From Clostridiaceae bacterium JG1575 (GTDB lineage: Bacteria > Bacillota > Clostridia > Clostridiales > Clostridiaceae): a DNA stretch of 51,143 bases. A model generated the notes under the pieces. That model had not been told where the DNA came from. It saw only the letters and a list, made by a program, of their open reading frames with translations, and did not search any database. This document shows positions 16,947 to 25,436 of this stretch, one piece after another (position 1 is the first letter of the stretch; each line of letters begins with the position of its first letter). The DNA lies in contig LQGW01000057.1 of NCBI GenBank assembly GCA_002838815.1, positions 1-51,143 on the forward strand, written 5' to 3'. Made by a program: the position numbers and the translations under genes.

Positions 16947-17504
16947 ATGGATACCGATCTATTCCGCAAAGCCCGAGAAGGCGACATGGCGGCGATGATG
17001 GCCATCATTGGAAGCTTCAACGGTCTGATCTATAAGCAATGTCACCTCTACCATCTTCGGGGCTATGATTTTGAGGATTTAAAGCAAGTGTGCTATACCA
17101 AGGTCGTGGAATCGGTGTATAAGTTGCGGGAAGAGGAATTAGAAACCGCCCCAGCTTATATCATTCGGAGCCTGCACAACGCTCTAAAATTCGAAACGAG
17201 GAAAATCCTATCCCGACCGCCGGAGGACAGCCTAAACATTCCTACAGAATCCGGTCTGGAGTTCATGGATCTTTTGGTGGATGAGAATCAAAATACCGAA
17301 ACCTCGGTCCTCTTAAATTTGGATAAATCAAACCTCAAAGAAAACTTTGGCCGTCTGTCCAAAAAAGAAAAGGATCTGGTCTCTTATTACATCTGGAATC
17401 CTTACGGGGGCTTAAAAGAATATGCCGAAAAATACAATGAAAACTACCGAAAGGTCCGGTATCAAAAAGACTTGGCCTTGCGTAAGCTCAAGGCCGGCCT
17501 TTAA
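16947..17504 (+). CDS. Sigma-70 family RNA polymerase sigma factor
   Basis: A 185-residue protein. Region 2-like sequence occupies residues 5-90: an opening helix AREGDMAAMMAIIGSF, then GYDFEDLKQVCYTKVVESVY (region 2.2-like), and PAYIIRSLHNALKFETR (2.3-2.4-like). A region 4-like part lies at 131-185: LSKKEKDLVSYYI, then a loop and KYNENYRKVRYQKDLALRKL as the DNA-reading helix. Size and layout recall small alternative factors such as the TcdR/UviA group. No anti-sigma gene is adjacent. GGAGG lies 9 nt upstream. Target promoters are unknown. Confidence 0.8.
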   Translation: MDTDLFRKAREGDMAAMMAIIGSFNGLIYKQCHLYHLRGYDFEDLKQVCYTKVVESVYKLREEELETAPAYIIRSLHNALKFETRKILSRPPEDSLNIPTESGLEFMDLLVDENQNTETSVLLNLDKSNLKENFGRLSKKEKDLVSYYIWNPYGGLKEYAEKYNENYRKVRYQKDLALRKLKAGL

Positions 17505-17666
17505 TCCCTCTTCGTCTTCTTAAAAGATATCCCCTCGCTTCGCCAGAGCCACTCTAAGCTGGGTCGCTCTCTTTTCTTTTGGAGCGCTTCGCAGTACAAT
17601 TTAGGTGTCCCTTACTTAAGCGGCACCTCCTCTGTCCGGCCGCAGCTGTCCTCGAAGGAGTTCCCT

Positions 17667-18329
17667 ATGAATAAAGCCACCGCCCGGCATCTGTTTCACA
17701 AAAGTCCCCTCCATCGCCCCATGAAGCGTCGCCTGCAGCAATCCGCCGACCAGGCCTCCAGCTGCGCGCTCACCGCTCAATGCTTAGCAACCTACGAGCG
17801 CCTACTGATGGCGCATCCCAACGACGCTCCGCAAGTCCAGGCCCACACCCTGCGCTTTATCTTCCCGGCCATTGCTTATTATGAGACCCTAGCTCCGCTT
17901 TGGGGAGAGCAACGAACTCTAGCGACCATTAAAAGCGCTTTGGAGGAATCCTCGAAGCCTGCAAGGCGTCTTCTGCGGTTTTTGCTGCGGTTTCGTCCCT
18001 TGCGTCGCCGGTTCCCGGCCTTTTGCCGAACCATGACCGGCAAAAACTACGGCCCCTGCGCCGGTTTTCGCTACGAGCTTCGTTCAAAAAGCCCTTGGGT
18101 CCTGCAGTTTGATATGCTGGAGTGCCCCTATGTGACGCTCTGTAGGCACCACGGGTGCCCCGAGCTCACCGCACTTTTTTGCGATCTGGACGATTTTTTG
18201 TATGCGGATCTGCACCCCGATCTGTTATGGCAGCGCAAAGGAACCCTAGGCCGCGGCGCACCACAGTGTGATTTTTTCTTCGCCTACCAAGGCGCCGACC
18301 CCCGGCTCACACCGCCGAACACGCCCTAA
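17667..18329 (+). CDS. ATC hydrolase family protein
   Basis: A 220-residue protein resembling L-2-amino-thiazoline-4-carboxylate hydrolase family members. The diagnostic C-terminal half has FDMLECPYVTLCRHHGCPEL, CDLDDFLYADLHPDL and LGRGAPQCDFFF, with three to four conserved cysteines likely to bind metal or act in catalysis. In Pseudomonas the named enzyme converts ATC to N-carbamoyl-cysteine or cysteine; most clostridial relatives have unknown roles, so the reaction here is not assigned. AAGGAG lies 7 nt upstream of the ATG. It is a single-gene unit ended by the terminator at 18363. Confidence 0.78.
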   Translation: MNKATARHLFHKSPLHRPMKRRLQQSADQASSCALTAQCLATYERLLMAHPNDAPQVQAHTLRFIFPAIAYYETLAPLWGEQRTLATIKSALEESSKPARRLLRFLLRFRPLRRRFPAFCRTMTGKNYGPCAGFRYELRSKSPWVLQFDMLECPYVTLCRHHGCPELTALFCDLDDFLYADLHPDLLWQRKGTLGRGAPQCDFFFAYQGADPRLTPPNTP

Positions 18330-18362
18330 GTTCTCAAGAATCCATTTTGCCCGATTATTGCC

Positions 18363-18398
18363 ACAGAGCCTCGCCCGAGAGGCTCTGTTTGTTTTTTG
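18363..18398 (+). terminator. Terminator of the ATC-hydrolase-like gene
   Basis: ACAGAGCCTC pairs with GAGGCTCTGT around a short loop, followed by TTGTTTTTTG. Confidence 0.85.
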
Positions 18399-18725
18399 TT
18401 GGCGTCCGCCAGCGATCAAAGCCCCATGGGCAGGCGCTCTCAGAGGCTTAAGCCCGCCCTTTGCATAAGGCGTGGCGCCATTTTCCCGGTTTTTCGATAC
18501 TGAAGGTTCGCCCGGTCCTAAATAAGCGCCGCAGGTTCTGTCTTTGCTCCTCAAAAGACGAAGTTCGTGGATTGCCTCGCAAGATCGTTTATTTTACACT
18601 TTTCTAAAGAATTGTCTTTGTACCTGTCCTGGGAATTTATGCTACTATCAAGAAGAATTGGCGGCTTCATTAAAAAGTGAGCCTCCTGCCTGAACCCTTT
18701 AAATTGAGAGAGGATCCGACAACCT
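18399..18725. other. Promoter region of the pgs operon
   Basis: About 325 bp without a gene; its last 150 bp become AT-rich. TTGTAC at about 18619 and TACTAT about 19 nt later form a weak promoter candidate some 75 nt upstream of pgsB. Nothing else is recognised. Confidence 0.35.
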
Positions 18726-19955
18726 ATGCTACAATTTTTCTTCATCCTTGCATGCCTTTTGATCCCCTTGGGACTAGGCGTTCAGGAAAAACGAATACAG
18801 CAACAACGACTCGCCACCATCCCCACTCGGATTTTAGTCAACGGAATTCGCGGCAAATCCACCGTTACCCGTTTTATTACGAGCATTTTAAAAGAGGCGG
18901 GCGTCCATGTAGTGGGCAAAACCACAGGATCTGCGGCCCGGATGATTTATTGGGATCAGCAAGAGGAGGAGATCCTTTATCGCCCCCCAAGCGGCCCCAA
19001 TATTAATGAGCAAAAGGCTGTGGTTCGAAAAGCCACCGCGCGCCACGCCCAAGCCCTAGTTTCCGAATGTATGGCAGTGGATCCCGATTATCAGCGGGTC
19101 TTGCAACGAGATTTGATCCGCGCCAACATCGTGGTGATCGTCAACGTTCTGGAGGATCATCTGGACGTCATGGGGCCGACCTTGGAAAATATTGCTGAGG
19201 CATTTGCGCAAACCATTCCTTACCGAGGCACCCTCATCGTTCCCTCAGACGATTTTACGCCCTTTTTCCAAAAAATTTGTCGGCGCCGCAAGACCCGACT
19301 CATCGTGGCCAATGAATCCTTGGTCCCCCAAGGATACCTCGATCAATTCAATTACCTCGTCTTTCCTCAAAATGTCGCCTTGGCCTTGGGCGTGGCCCGT
19401 GCCCTAGGCCTTTCAGAAGAATTGGCTTTGGCCGCCATGTTGAAAGCCGCCCCGGATCCGGGAGCCGCCGAAGTATTGAAGGTGCTGAATTTCAGCGAAA
19501 ATGTCTTCTTCGTCAACGGCTTTGCCGTGAACGATGCCGCCTCCACCCTAGCCATGTTTGATTATTTAAAGCAGCTGGGCTACCCCACAGAGAACACCAC
19601 GTTTTTGATGAACTGCCGTAAAGATCGAGTGGACCGTACGCTTCAGTTCGCTCACGCCGTGCTGCCCAAGCTTCACGGCGGGAAAATCATCGCCATGGGC
19701 CAAATGACCGGCCCCATCGCCGAGGCGTTTGAGCAAGGAGACTATCCCATCGATACCTTCGTCAATATGGAGGATCAGCCCGTTTTTGAAATCATGGACG
19801 AATTGCGCACCCAGCCGGCCAACAGCCTCATTTTCACCATGGGCAACATCCATGGGGATGCAGAGGCGCTTTTGGATGAAATCAATGCGCTGAGCGTCCC
19901 ATCAAGCCTCAAGTTCTCGACCCCCGGCGGGGCGTTCGATGATCTCATTCTATAA
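18726..19955 (+). CDS. pgsB: Poly-gamma-glutamate synthase ligase subunit PgsB/CapB
   Basis: A 409-residue Mur-ligase-like amide ligase that polymerises glutamate through gamma bonds with ATP. An N-terminal membrane helix (residues 2-20) is followed by the P-loop VNGIRGKSTVTR (about 38-49), TTGSAAR and PPSGPNINEQ, EDHLDVMG and FTMGNIHGD. Length is close to the B. subtilis protein (393). It is the first gene of a four-gene operon with pgsC, pgsA and capD; pgsC follows after 25 bp. All catalytic motifs look intact, unlike those of PgsA in the same operon. Confidence 0.95.
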   Translation: MLQFFFILACLLIPLGLGVQEKRIQQQRLATIPTRILVNGIRGKSTVTRFITSILKEAGVHVVGKTTGSAARMIYWDQQEEEILYRPPSGPNINEQKAVVRKATARHAQALVSECMAVDPDYQRVLQRDLIRANIVVIVNVLEDHLDVMGPTLENIAEAFAQTIPYRGTLIVPSDDFTPFFQKICRRRKTRLIVANESLVPQGYLDQFNYLVFPQNVALALGVARALGLSEELALAAMLKAAPDPGAAEVLKVLNFSENVFFVNGFAVNDAASTLAMFDYLKQLGYPTENTTFLMNCRKDRVDRTLQFAHAVLPKLHGGKIIAMGQMTGPIAEAFEQGDYPIDTFVNMEDQPVFEIMDELRTQPANSLIFTMGNIHGDAEALLDEINALSVPSSLKFSTPGGAFDDLIL

Positions 19956-19980
19956 GTACTCGTGACCCTGGAGGTAGCTC

Positions 19981-20433
19981 ATGTTTGGCACGGATTTCTA
20001 TTTAGCCCTTGTGGTGGGCATCATCATCAGTTTGATTTACTCAGACCTCACCGGCATTTCCCCCGCGGGCCTCGTGGTCCCGGGCTATCTGGCCCTGATT
20101 TTTCAACAACCGCTTTTTTTGGCGGTGATCTTTCTGTTGTCCTTTTTGACCTACCTCATCGTGGTCCAAGGCATCGGTCGCGTTACCATCTTGTACGGCA
20201 AACGAAAATTTGCCGCCATGCTCACCGTGGGGTTGTTTTTAAAGCTCTTATTTGACTATTTTTATCCTATAGTGCCCTTTAACGTGCAGGAGCTTCGAGG
20301 CATCGGCGTCATCGTCCCCGGCCTTTTGGCCAACTCCATCCAGCGCGAAGGCTTCGTCCTGACGGTGACCAGCACCTTGTTGATCACCGCCGTCACCTAC
20401 CTCATCCTCCTTGGCTATGCCCTGGTATTTTAG
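19981..20433 (+). CDS. pgsC: Poly-gamma-glutamate synthase membrane subunit PgsC/CapC
   Basis: A 150-residue integral membrane protein with four to five helices, the same size as B. subtilis PgsC. The opening sequence, with LIYSDLTGISPAGLVVPGYLA near residue 20-40, and the later RGIGVIVPGLLANSIQREG are family hallmarks. It forms the membrane synthase with PgsB. GGAGGTAG lies just upstream of the ATG. It is followed by a 94-bp gap before pgsA. Confidence 0.94.
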   Translation: MFGTDFYLALVVGIIISLIYSDLTGISPAGLVVPGYLALIFQQPLFLAVIFLLSFLTYLIVVQGIGRVTILYGKRKFAAMLTVGLFLKLLFDYFYPIVPFNVQELRGIGVIVPGLLANSIQREGFVLTVTSTLLITAVTYLILLGYALVF

Positions 20434-20527
20434 GGGGAGGAATTCTCCAACGAAAGTACGGGACCGTGAGCGCCCTACGCGGTATTCCCTTCCGTTTTAA
20501 AGATCTCACATCATAAGGAGTGACCCT

Positions 20528-21718
20528 ATGGCAAAACGGTATACGCCTGCGCGGCGAAAAAAGGCGCCTTCCTCTCTTCCCCTGGAAGCCCGTCTTTTGC
20601 ACTATAAAAAACTCGACCGAAAAGATACCGATGGCAAGGTCTTTTTGTGCACCGTTGTTTTAATCGTTATTGTGCTTTTCTCTCGGCTCTTATCTCTTTG
20701 GCCTCCAGCGACGCCCAAGGTTTCCCGAGAGGCGAACGATGTCTTTGCTGCTTCCTTGGTGGGGGATCTGAACTTTGGAGGGCCTCTGGAGGAAGTGATT
20801 AAAAAACGAGGCTGGGCGTATCTGTTCGCCTCGGCAAAGCCCTACTTTGAAGCCTCGGATCACACGAGCGGGAACTTCAACCAACCCATCCTTTTGCGTC
20901 CCACACCCGAGTATGAACCGTCGCCGTCTAGGGAACCCAGACATACTTCAGAGGGCGCGGCTTCGGCGTTGGCTGCGGCGAAGTTTACCACCCTCACCCT
21001 GGCCAATCCCAACATCATGGATTATTCCGTGGGCGGCCTCATGGAAACCACGGAGCGATTGGAGCATGCAGGCCTTACGCCCGTGGGCGCCGGGATCCAA
21101 CAAATCAAAGCCCGAACGGCAAGCTACGCGACGCACGGTGCTTTAAAAATTGCCACCCTCGCCGCCTCAGACGTCGGGACCGCCTACGATCTGGCCAGTC
21201 CCCGAAGCGCCGGCGCAGCTCGCGCTCGGCTGGATTCCCTCTTGCCCGAAGTGCAAAAAGCCCGTAAGCAAGCGGATGTCGTGCTGGTGCACCTTCATTG
21301 GGGCGTTCGCCTGGACAATAAGGAAAACCAGCGCCAGCGTACCATCGGTCGAGCGTTGATCGATGCGGGCGCCGATGTGGTCATCGGTCATTACCCCGGG
21401 GCTCTTCAGCCCATAGAGGTGTATAAGGACGGCGTCATTCTCTATTCCCTGGGCAACTTCACCACCGATCAGCCCTGGACCAAATCCAAGGAAACGGTAA
21501 TCGCCCGCTACTTCGTCCAAGCCGACGGAACCCGTCGCCTGGAACTCATCCCCATGCAAATCCACGAAGGAGCGCCTCGATCGCTCCAAGGGTTCACGCA
21601 CATCCTGCAGCGCCGGCGAATGATGGCTCTTTTGCAACGCGGCCACAGCGCTCAAGGGTCCCTGCAGGAAAAAGACGGCCGCTTTGTCCTTTTGTTGCCA
21701 AAGCGGTCCCCATCCTAA
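20528..21718 (+). CDS. pgsA: PgsA/CapA-like PGA synthesis/export protein with degenerate active-site motifs
   Basis: A 396-residue protein with a 40-residue basic cytoplasmic N terminus, one membrane helix (39-58) and an extracellular CapA-type metallophosphatase-like domain. The fold markers remain: SLVGDLNFGG (76-85), SGNFNQP (114-120), LANPNIMDYS (158-167), HLHWGVR (255-261), GHYPGALQPIE (287-297) and ILYSLGNF. Against the usual motifs (GDxMxGR, NFExP, NNHxxDYG, HWGxE, GHHPHxLQ) it has lost Glu to Asn118, His to Asn162, Glu to Arg261 and two His to Tyr289 and Gly291. Length fits the family (380 in B. subtilis). AAGGAG precedes the ATG. The role is probably structural, in polymer export. 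Confidence 0.9.
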   Translation: MAKRYTPARRKKAPSSLPLEARLLHYKKLDRKDTDGKVFLCTVVLIVIVLFSRLLSLWPPATPKVSREANDVFAASLVGDLNFGGPLEEVIKKRGWAYLFASAKPYFEASDHTSGNFNQPILLRPTPEYEPSPSREPRHTSEGAASALAAAKFTTLTLANPNIMDYSVGGLMETTERLEHAGLTPVGAGIQQIKARTASYATHGALKIATLAASDVGTAYDLASPRSAGAARARLDSLLPEVQKARKQADVVLVHLHWGVRLDNKENQRQRTIGRALIDAGADVVIGHYPGALQPIEVYKDGVILYSLGNFTTDQPWTKSKETVIARYFVQADGTRRLELIPMQIHEGAPRSLQGFTHILQRRRMMALLQRGHSAQGSLQEKDGRFVLLLPKRSPS

Positions 21719-21731
21719 GAGGTTTTAATTT

Positions 21732-23615
21732 ATGGAAGACGCCAATCGTTATCGCAGCTGGTCTGCCAAGCTTACCGTGTTTTTAGGGTTCTTGGTTTTC
21801 CTTTGGATCATCGTGCCGCCGTTACGGATCATCCTCACTAATTCTCAAAAAACCGCCGATGTGAGCCAATACGTCAACATTGGTTCGGGCAAAGCGACGG
21901 CGCCCGTGCGCTCTGTGGCCGGCGTCGCAACCCAGGGTGGCGCTCCCACCGCCACAACGCCTTCCTCCCCCGCCTCCGGCGGCTCTCTTGAGGGTCCCTC
22001 CCTTTATGGCGTCTCCTCCTCCAATCGTCTGGCCGCGGACGTCGCCATGGCGGTCATGGGTCAAGGCGGCAATGCCGCCGATGCCGCCGCCGCCGCTGCA
22101 TTGGTTCTGGCCGTGGCGGAGCCGCATGCTTCAGGGCTGGGGGGCGCTGGAACGGCCATGGTCTACACCCCCGCCGATGGAAAAGTGATGCAGCTAAACT
22201 ATCGCGAGCGGGCCACAGAAGATCCCCAAAAGGCCAAAATCGGCAGCTATTCTGCAGTGCCCGGCCTCGCCAAGGGCTTGGAATACCTTATTGCCACCTA
22301 CGGTACCGCAAAGGATGAAAAGGTCCTCATCGATCCTGCCCTAAAGCTTGCGGAGGAAGGCTTCCAAATGGACACCACCCTATATGATATTTGGAAACAT
22401 TATCAGTTCAAGGGAGTGCTGTCGAAGCCGGCGGAGGATTTATTTTTTCCCAACGGCGTGATGAAAACCTTCATTCAGCAGCCTGAATTGGCCAAAACCT
22501 TGCGCTACCTCAAAGAGCATGGCCTGGGTTCCTTTTACCGCGAGCCCTTTGCCTCGGAGTTTGCAGCGCTCACCACGGGCTTTACCGCCCAGGACCTTAA
22601 AAACTACACCATGTATGTGGAGGAAGCCCTCCATACCAAGTTCCACGGATGGGACGTGTACACCCCTTCCCCGCCGCTTTCGGGCATCACCCTCGCCCAG
22701 ATGCTGCAAATGATGGATCAAGTCAAGTTCAATGAGCTTGCCCTAGGCAGTCCCCAGTATTACCACATGCTGGCGCAGATCAGCACCATAGCCTATCATT
22801 CCCGCTACCTAAACATCGCCGATCCCCTTTTTGTTCCGGTGCCCACAAAAGAACTGCTCTCCCAGGCGTACACCCAAGGTCTTGTGGACCGTATTGAGCC
22901 CGGAGTACGCATCAACATTCCCGAAGCAGATTATAAACCGACTCCGGCCGGGGCACGCCTTGCCCCACCCTCTGGTCCTTTGGCAGCGGGAACGCCCCGG
23001 GTGCCGCCCGACGGCCCCTCCCCTTTCATGGATCCGCGGGAATCCCACACCACCCACCTTGTGGTGGTGGATTCCGAAGGTATGACCGTTTCTATGACCA
23101 ACACCATCGGCACTTTTTTTGGCACGGGAGAATTCGTCAAGGGATGCTTCGTCAATGACTTTATGAAAAAATTCAATGAGGAGCCGGAAAACCCCAACGT
23201 TCTGGCGCCCAAAAAAAGTCCCCGCTCCTACACCGCGCCGACCATCTTAAAAAAAAATCAGGCCATTTTAGGGATCGGCTCGCCCGGAGGCGCTCGCATC
23301 CCTTCCATGATGGCCCAAGGGTTGGCCCACCATATCCTCTATGGCATGCCCTTGGAGGAAGCCATGGACCATCAGCGCTTCTTCACCGACGGTACGGTCA
23401 TCGAAGTGGAATCGCCCCTCCCACAAAACGTTGTCGACTCATTGACCCAAATGGGCTATACCATCGATCTTCGGGAGGATGGCTTATACTTTGGAGGCAT
23501 TCAAGGCATCCTTTGGGATGGGCAAGCCCATATCCTTCAAGGAGTCTCAGACGCCCGCCGGGGTGGCGTCTGGCGCTCAAGCCTGCCCCAGGACCCCGCT
23601 AAACCCAAACCCTAA
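21732..23615 (+). CDS. capD: Membrane-anchored gamma-glutamyltransferase (CapD/PgsD type)
   Basis: A 627-residue Ntn-hydrolase. A short basic N terminus, a membrane helix (about 14-36) and a Ser/Pro/Gly-rich linker (to about 88) lead to the large-subunit domain (GVSSSNRLAADVAMAVM onward). Autocleavage and catalysis use the Thr in ESHTTHLVVVD (near residue 445), followed by NTIGTFFGTG and SPGGARIPSMM of the small subunit. A Pro-rich insertion lies just before the cleavage Thr. In B. anthracis CapD links PGA to peptidoglycan and trims it; the operon position suggests the same. It starts 13 bp after pgsA and is followed by a terminator. Confidence 0.9.
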   Translation: MEDANRYRSWSAKLTVFLGFLVFLWIIVPPLRIILTNSQKTADVSQYVNIGSGKATAPVRSVAGVATQGGAPTATTPSSPASGGSLEGPSLYGVSSSNRLAADVAMAVMGQGGNAADAAAAAALVLAVAEPHASGLGGAGTAMVYTPADGKVMQLNYRERATEDPQKAKIGSYSAVPGLAKGLEYLIATYGTAKDEKVLIDPALKLAEEGFQMDTTLYDIWKHYQFKGVLSKPAEDLFFPNGVMKTFIQQPELAKTLRYLKEHGLGSFYREPFASEFAALTTGFTAQDLKNYTMYVEEALHTKFHGWDVYTPSPPLSGITLAQMLQMMDQVKFNELALGSPQYYHMLAQISTIAYHSRYLNIADPLFVPVPTKELLSQAYTQGLVDRIEPGVRINIPEADYKPTPAGARLAPPSGPLAAGTPRVPPDGPSPFMDPRESHTTHLVVVDSEGMTVSMTNTIGTFFGTGEFVKGCFVNDFMKKFNEEPENPNVLAPKKSPRSYTAPTILKKNQAILGIGSPGGARIPSMMAQGLAHHILYGMPLEEAMDHQRFFTDGTVIEVESPLPQNVVDSLTQMGYTIDLREDGLYFGGIQGILWDGQAHILQGVSDARRGGVWRSSLPQDPAKPKP

Positions 23616-23658
23616 CCCCCTGGCAAGAGGAAAGTCGCTGTTTTTTTAACCTGCAGCC

Positions 23659-23717
23659 ATCCAAAAGAAGCCGGCGGACCATGACCTTAATTCATGGCTC
23701 GCCGGCTTCTTTTGGAT
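23659..23717. terminator. Bidirectional terminator of the pgs operon
   Basis: A long hairpin: ATCCAAAAGAAGCCGGCG pairs with its complement, and an inner ACCATGA/TCATGG stem extends it. A T-run or A-run flanks both sides. It separates pgs from the convergent lipoprotein gene. Confidence 0.85.
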
Positions 23718-23768
23718 CCAATAATCTTTCGGCTGATGAATGTGCTTACGATGAGCCATTGAGCCCTC

Positions 23769-25151
23769 TTACACCGAGCGATCGGAGAACCAATCCTCGC
23801 CTTGCGGCCAAACGTACCTCGGCTCTTTGGCCAAGGACTCATAGGTGACGCCTTCCAGCCATCCGCCTTGCAATCCCTCCCGCAGCTTTTGGGTAAAATA
23901 ATTCCATTCCGTGGGCGTGATGTCGTTGCCGCCGTTGGGGTGAATTCCGTGAGTATAGCAGACTAAAAGCTGATGGGTTTCGCGCAGCTGCTGGAAAAAT
24001 ACGTCCATGAACATTCGGCTGCGCCCGTGCAAACAAACCCTTGGAACGTCGTAGCGATTGAGAAAAGGAAATCCGTCCAAAGAGGCCCTTTCGTTGGGTG
24101 TGGCGCAGGCTTCCAGATACGGGAAGGCCGCTTTGGCATTTTTAGCCGCATTCTGCGTCCAAGCCGCTCGCCACCGTCCGGAGCCCAAGCCCTCCCGCCT
24201 CAAAAAGCGCTGTGCTTTTTGAGTATCCCGAAGGATTTCTTGCCGGGTCATGTTCCTAGTCACCGACCCATCCCAGGAGTGAAAGCTGATGGCGTCTCCC
24301 TGCAAAAGATACGAACGCAAGTCTCGCTGTGGAATCACCGCCAGGCGCGTGCCCTGCTTGGTGCCCAAGAGCGCGGGGTCCAGCGCCCAAGTGACGGGAA
24401 TGCCTAGAGCGCGCAGATCCGGCAGCCCCTTTTGAGCAAAGGTCGTATACCCACGGTCTTCAATGAAAAGAATCCGGGCTTTTGCCGGGGACTCCACCCA
24501 GGCATTCCCGATTACAAAACGCGTGGGACGCTTGGTTTTGACCTCCAGAACAATCCCCTGAGAGCGTTGGAAGAACGCAGGGTAGGTCAGGCGGTTGGAG
24601 GTGAGATCCCGCAACACGTTCCACCCCTTATGCACCCGGCGCGTCCGCAGCAACAAGCCGTCTTCAGGATTGGGCGCGCTGCCTAGGTAGCGTACCGAAA
24701 AGGACACGATGGCCTCGGGGTCTTCTGCCTGAAATCGGATGCCAGCCCCTTGGACGCCGCGAAGCGCCACAGGCGAAGAGAGTTTCAAGGTCACATGATT
24801 GTGTCCTCGAGCGAGCTTTACGTGGGCCCGGGTGCCTTTTTCTTTTTGCGCCCAAGAGGCAAAGGATCCTTCAGCTCCGCGGATCGTTCCTTCAGAAGGG
24901 CTGCCCGGCAATAGGCTCCGGTACTCCTTCTCCAAGGGAGCCCAGGCCTCCATGGGCTCCCGAGCAACCAACGGAGCATCCTCCACTATAGAGGAAGAAT
25001 GCTCCGGTTTGGGCACGCTCGCAGGAGTTGTCATGCCTCCCGTCATCCAGTCCGGATGGGTGACCTGCTTTGGGTCCGGTCCCACCCCCACCTTCAACTG
25101 ACAACCTGTGAGTAGCGTCATCATCAATAGTGCAACAACCGCGCGTTTCAT
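23769..25151 (-). CDS. Lipoprotein with a polysaccharide-deacetylase-like domain
   Basis: A 460-residue lipoprotein: lipobox LLTGC with Cys17 after a basic, hydrophobic signal, then a Pro/Ser-rich spacer, a beta-rich domain (about 90-230) and a C-terminal domain (about 230-440) like the NodB fold. There, ILFIEDRGYTTF matches the TFDDG strand and SFHSWDGSVTRN matches the HSxxH strand, but the second His is replaced by Asp; CYTHGIHPNGG comes later. One or more metal ligands may therefore be missing, so activity is doubtful. The start has AGGGGGAGG upstream. It lies beside the PGA operon and may act on envelope glycans, which is inference. Confidence 0.7.
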   Translation of the reverse strand: MKRAVVALLMMTLLTGCQLKVGVGPDPKQVTHPDWMTGGMTTPASVPKPEHSSSIVEDAPLVAREPMEAWAPLEKEYRSLLPGSPSEGTIRGAEGSFASWAQKEKGTRAHVKLARGHNHVTLKLSSPVALRGVQGAGIRFQAEDPEAIVSFSVRYLGSAPNPEDGLLLRTRRVHKGWNVLRDLTSNRLTYPAFFQRSQGIVLEVKTKRPTRFVIGNAWVESPAKARILFIEDRGYTTFAQKGLPDLRALGIPVTWALDPALLGTKQGTRLAVIPQRDLRSYLLQGDAISFHSWDGSVTRNMTRQEILRDTQKAQRFLRREGLGSGRWRAAWTQNAAKNAKAAFPYLEACATPNERASLDGFPFLNRYDVPRVCLHGRSRMFMDVFFQQLRETHQLLVCYTHGIHPNGGNDITPTEWNYFTQKLREGLQGGWLEGVTYESLAKEPRYVWPQGEDWFSDRSV

Positions 25152-25327
25152 CGAAAAAATCCTCCCCCTCTTCCATTTCCTTCTTCAGCATAACTTAAAG
25201 CCGTCACAAAATAGGTGACAAAATGGTGAAACAACAAAGAAATTCGCTACGCCTTCACGATTCTTGACTATTTTCCCTTCTCCTTCGAGCATCCGATATT
25301 TTATTAAAGAAGATGGGGCATTGGGTC

Positions 25328-25352
25328 AAAAAAAGAAAAGCCCCGGAGGGGC
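25328..25352 (-). terminator. Terminator of the GERxFDL-motif gene pair
   Basis: GCCCC pairs with GGGGC around TCC, followed on the minus strand by TTTTCTTTTTTT. It lies about 85 bp beyond the stop at 25437. Confidence 0.75.
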
Positions 25353-25436
25353 CCTTAAGACTCAAAGAATCAAAAGGAATCTCCCCCGGGAGTGGCTCGG
25401 GATCCCAAGGATTTCTTGGGGCCCAAACCGTTTTCC

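Noticed and set aside
21822-22127. Gly-rich minus-strand frame inside capD
   Set aside because: It is the shadow of an Ala/Gly/Pro-rich coding segment of the transferase.
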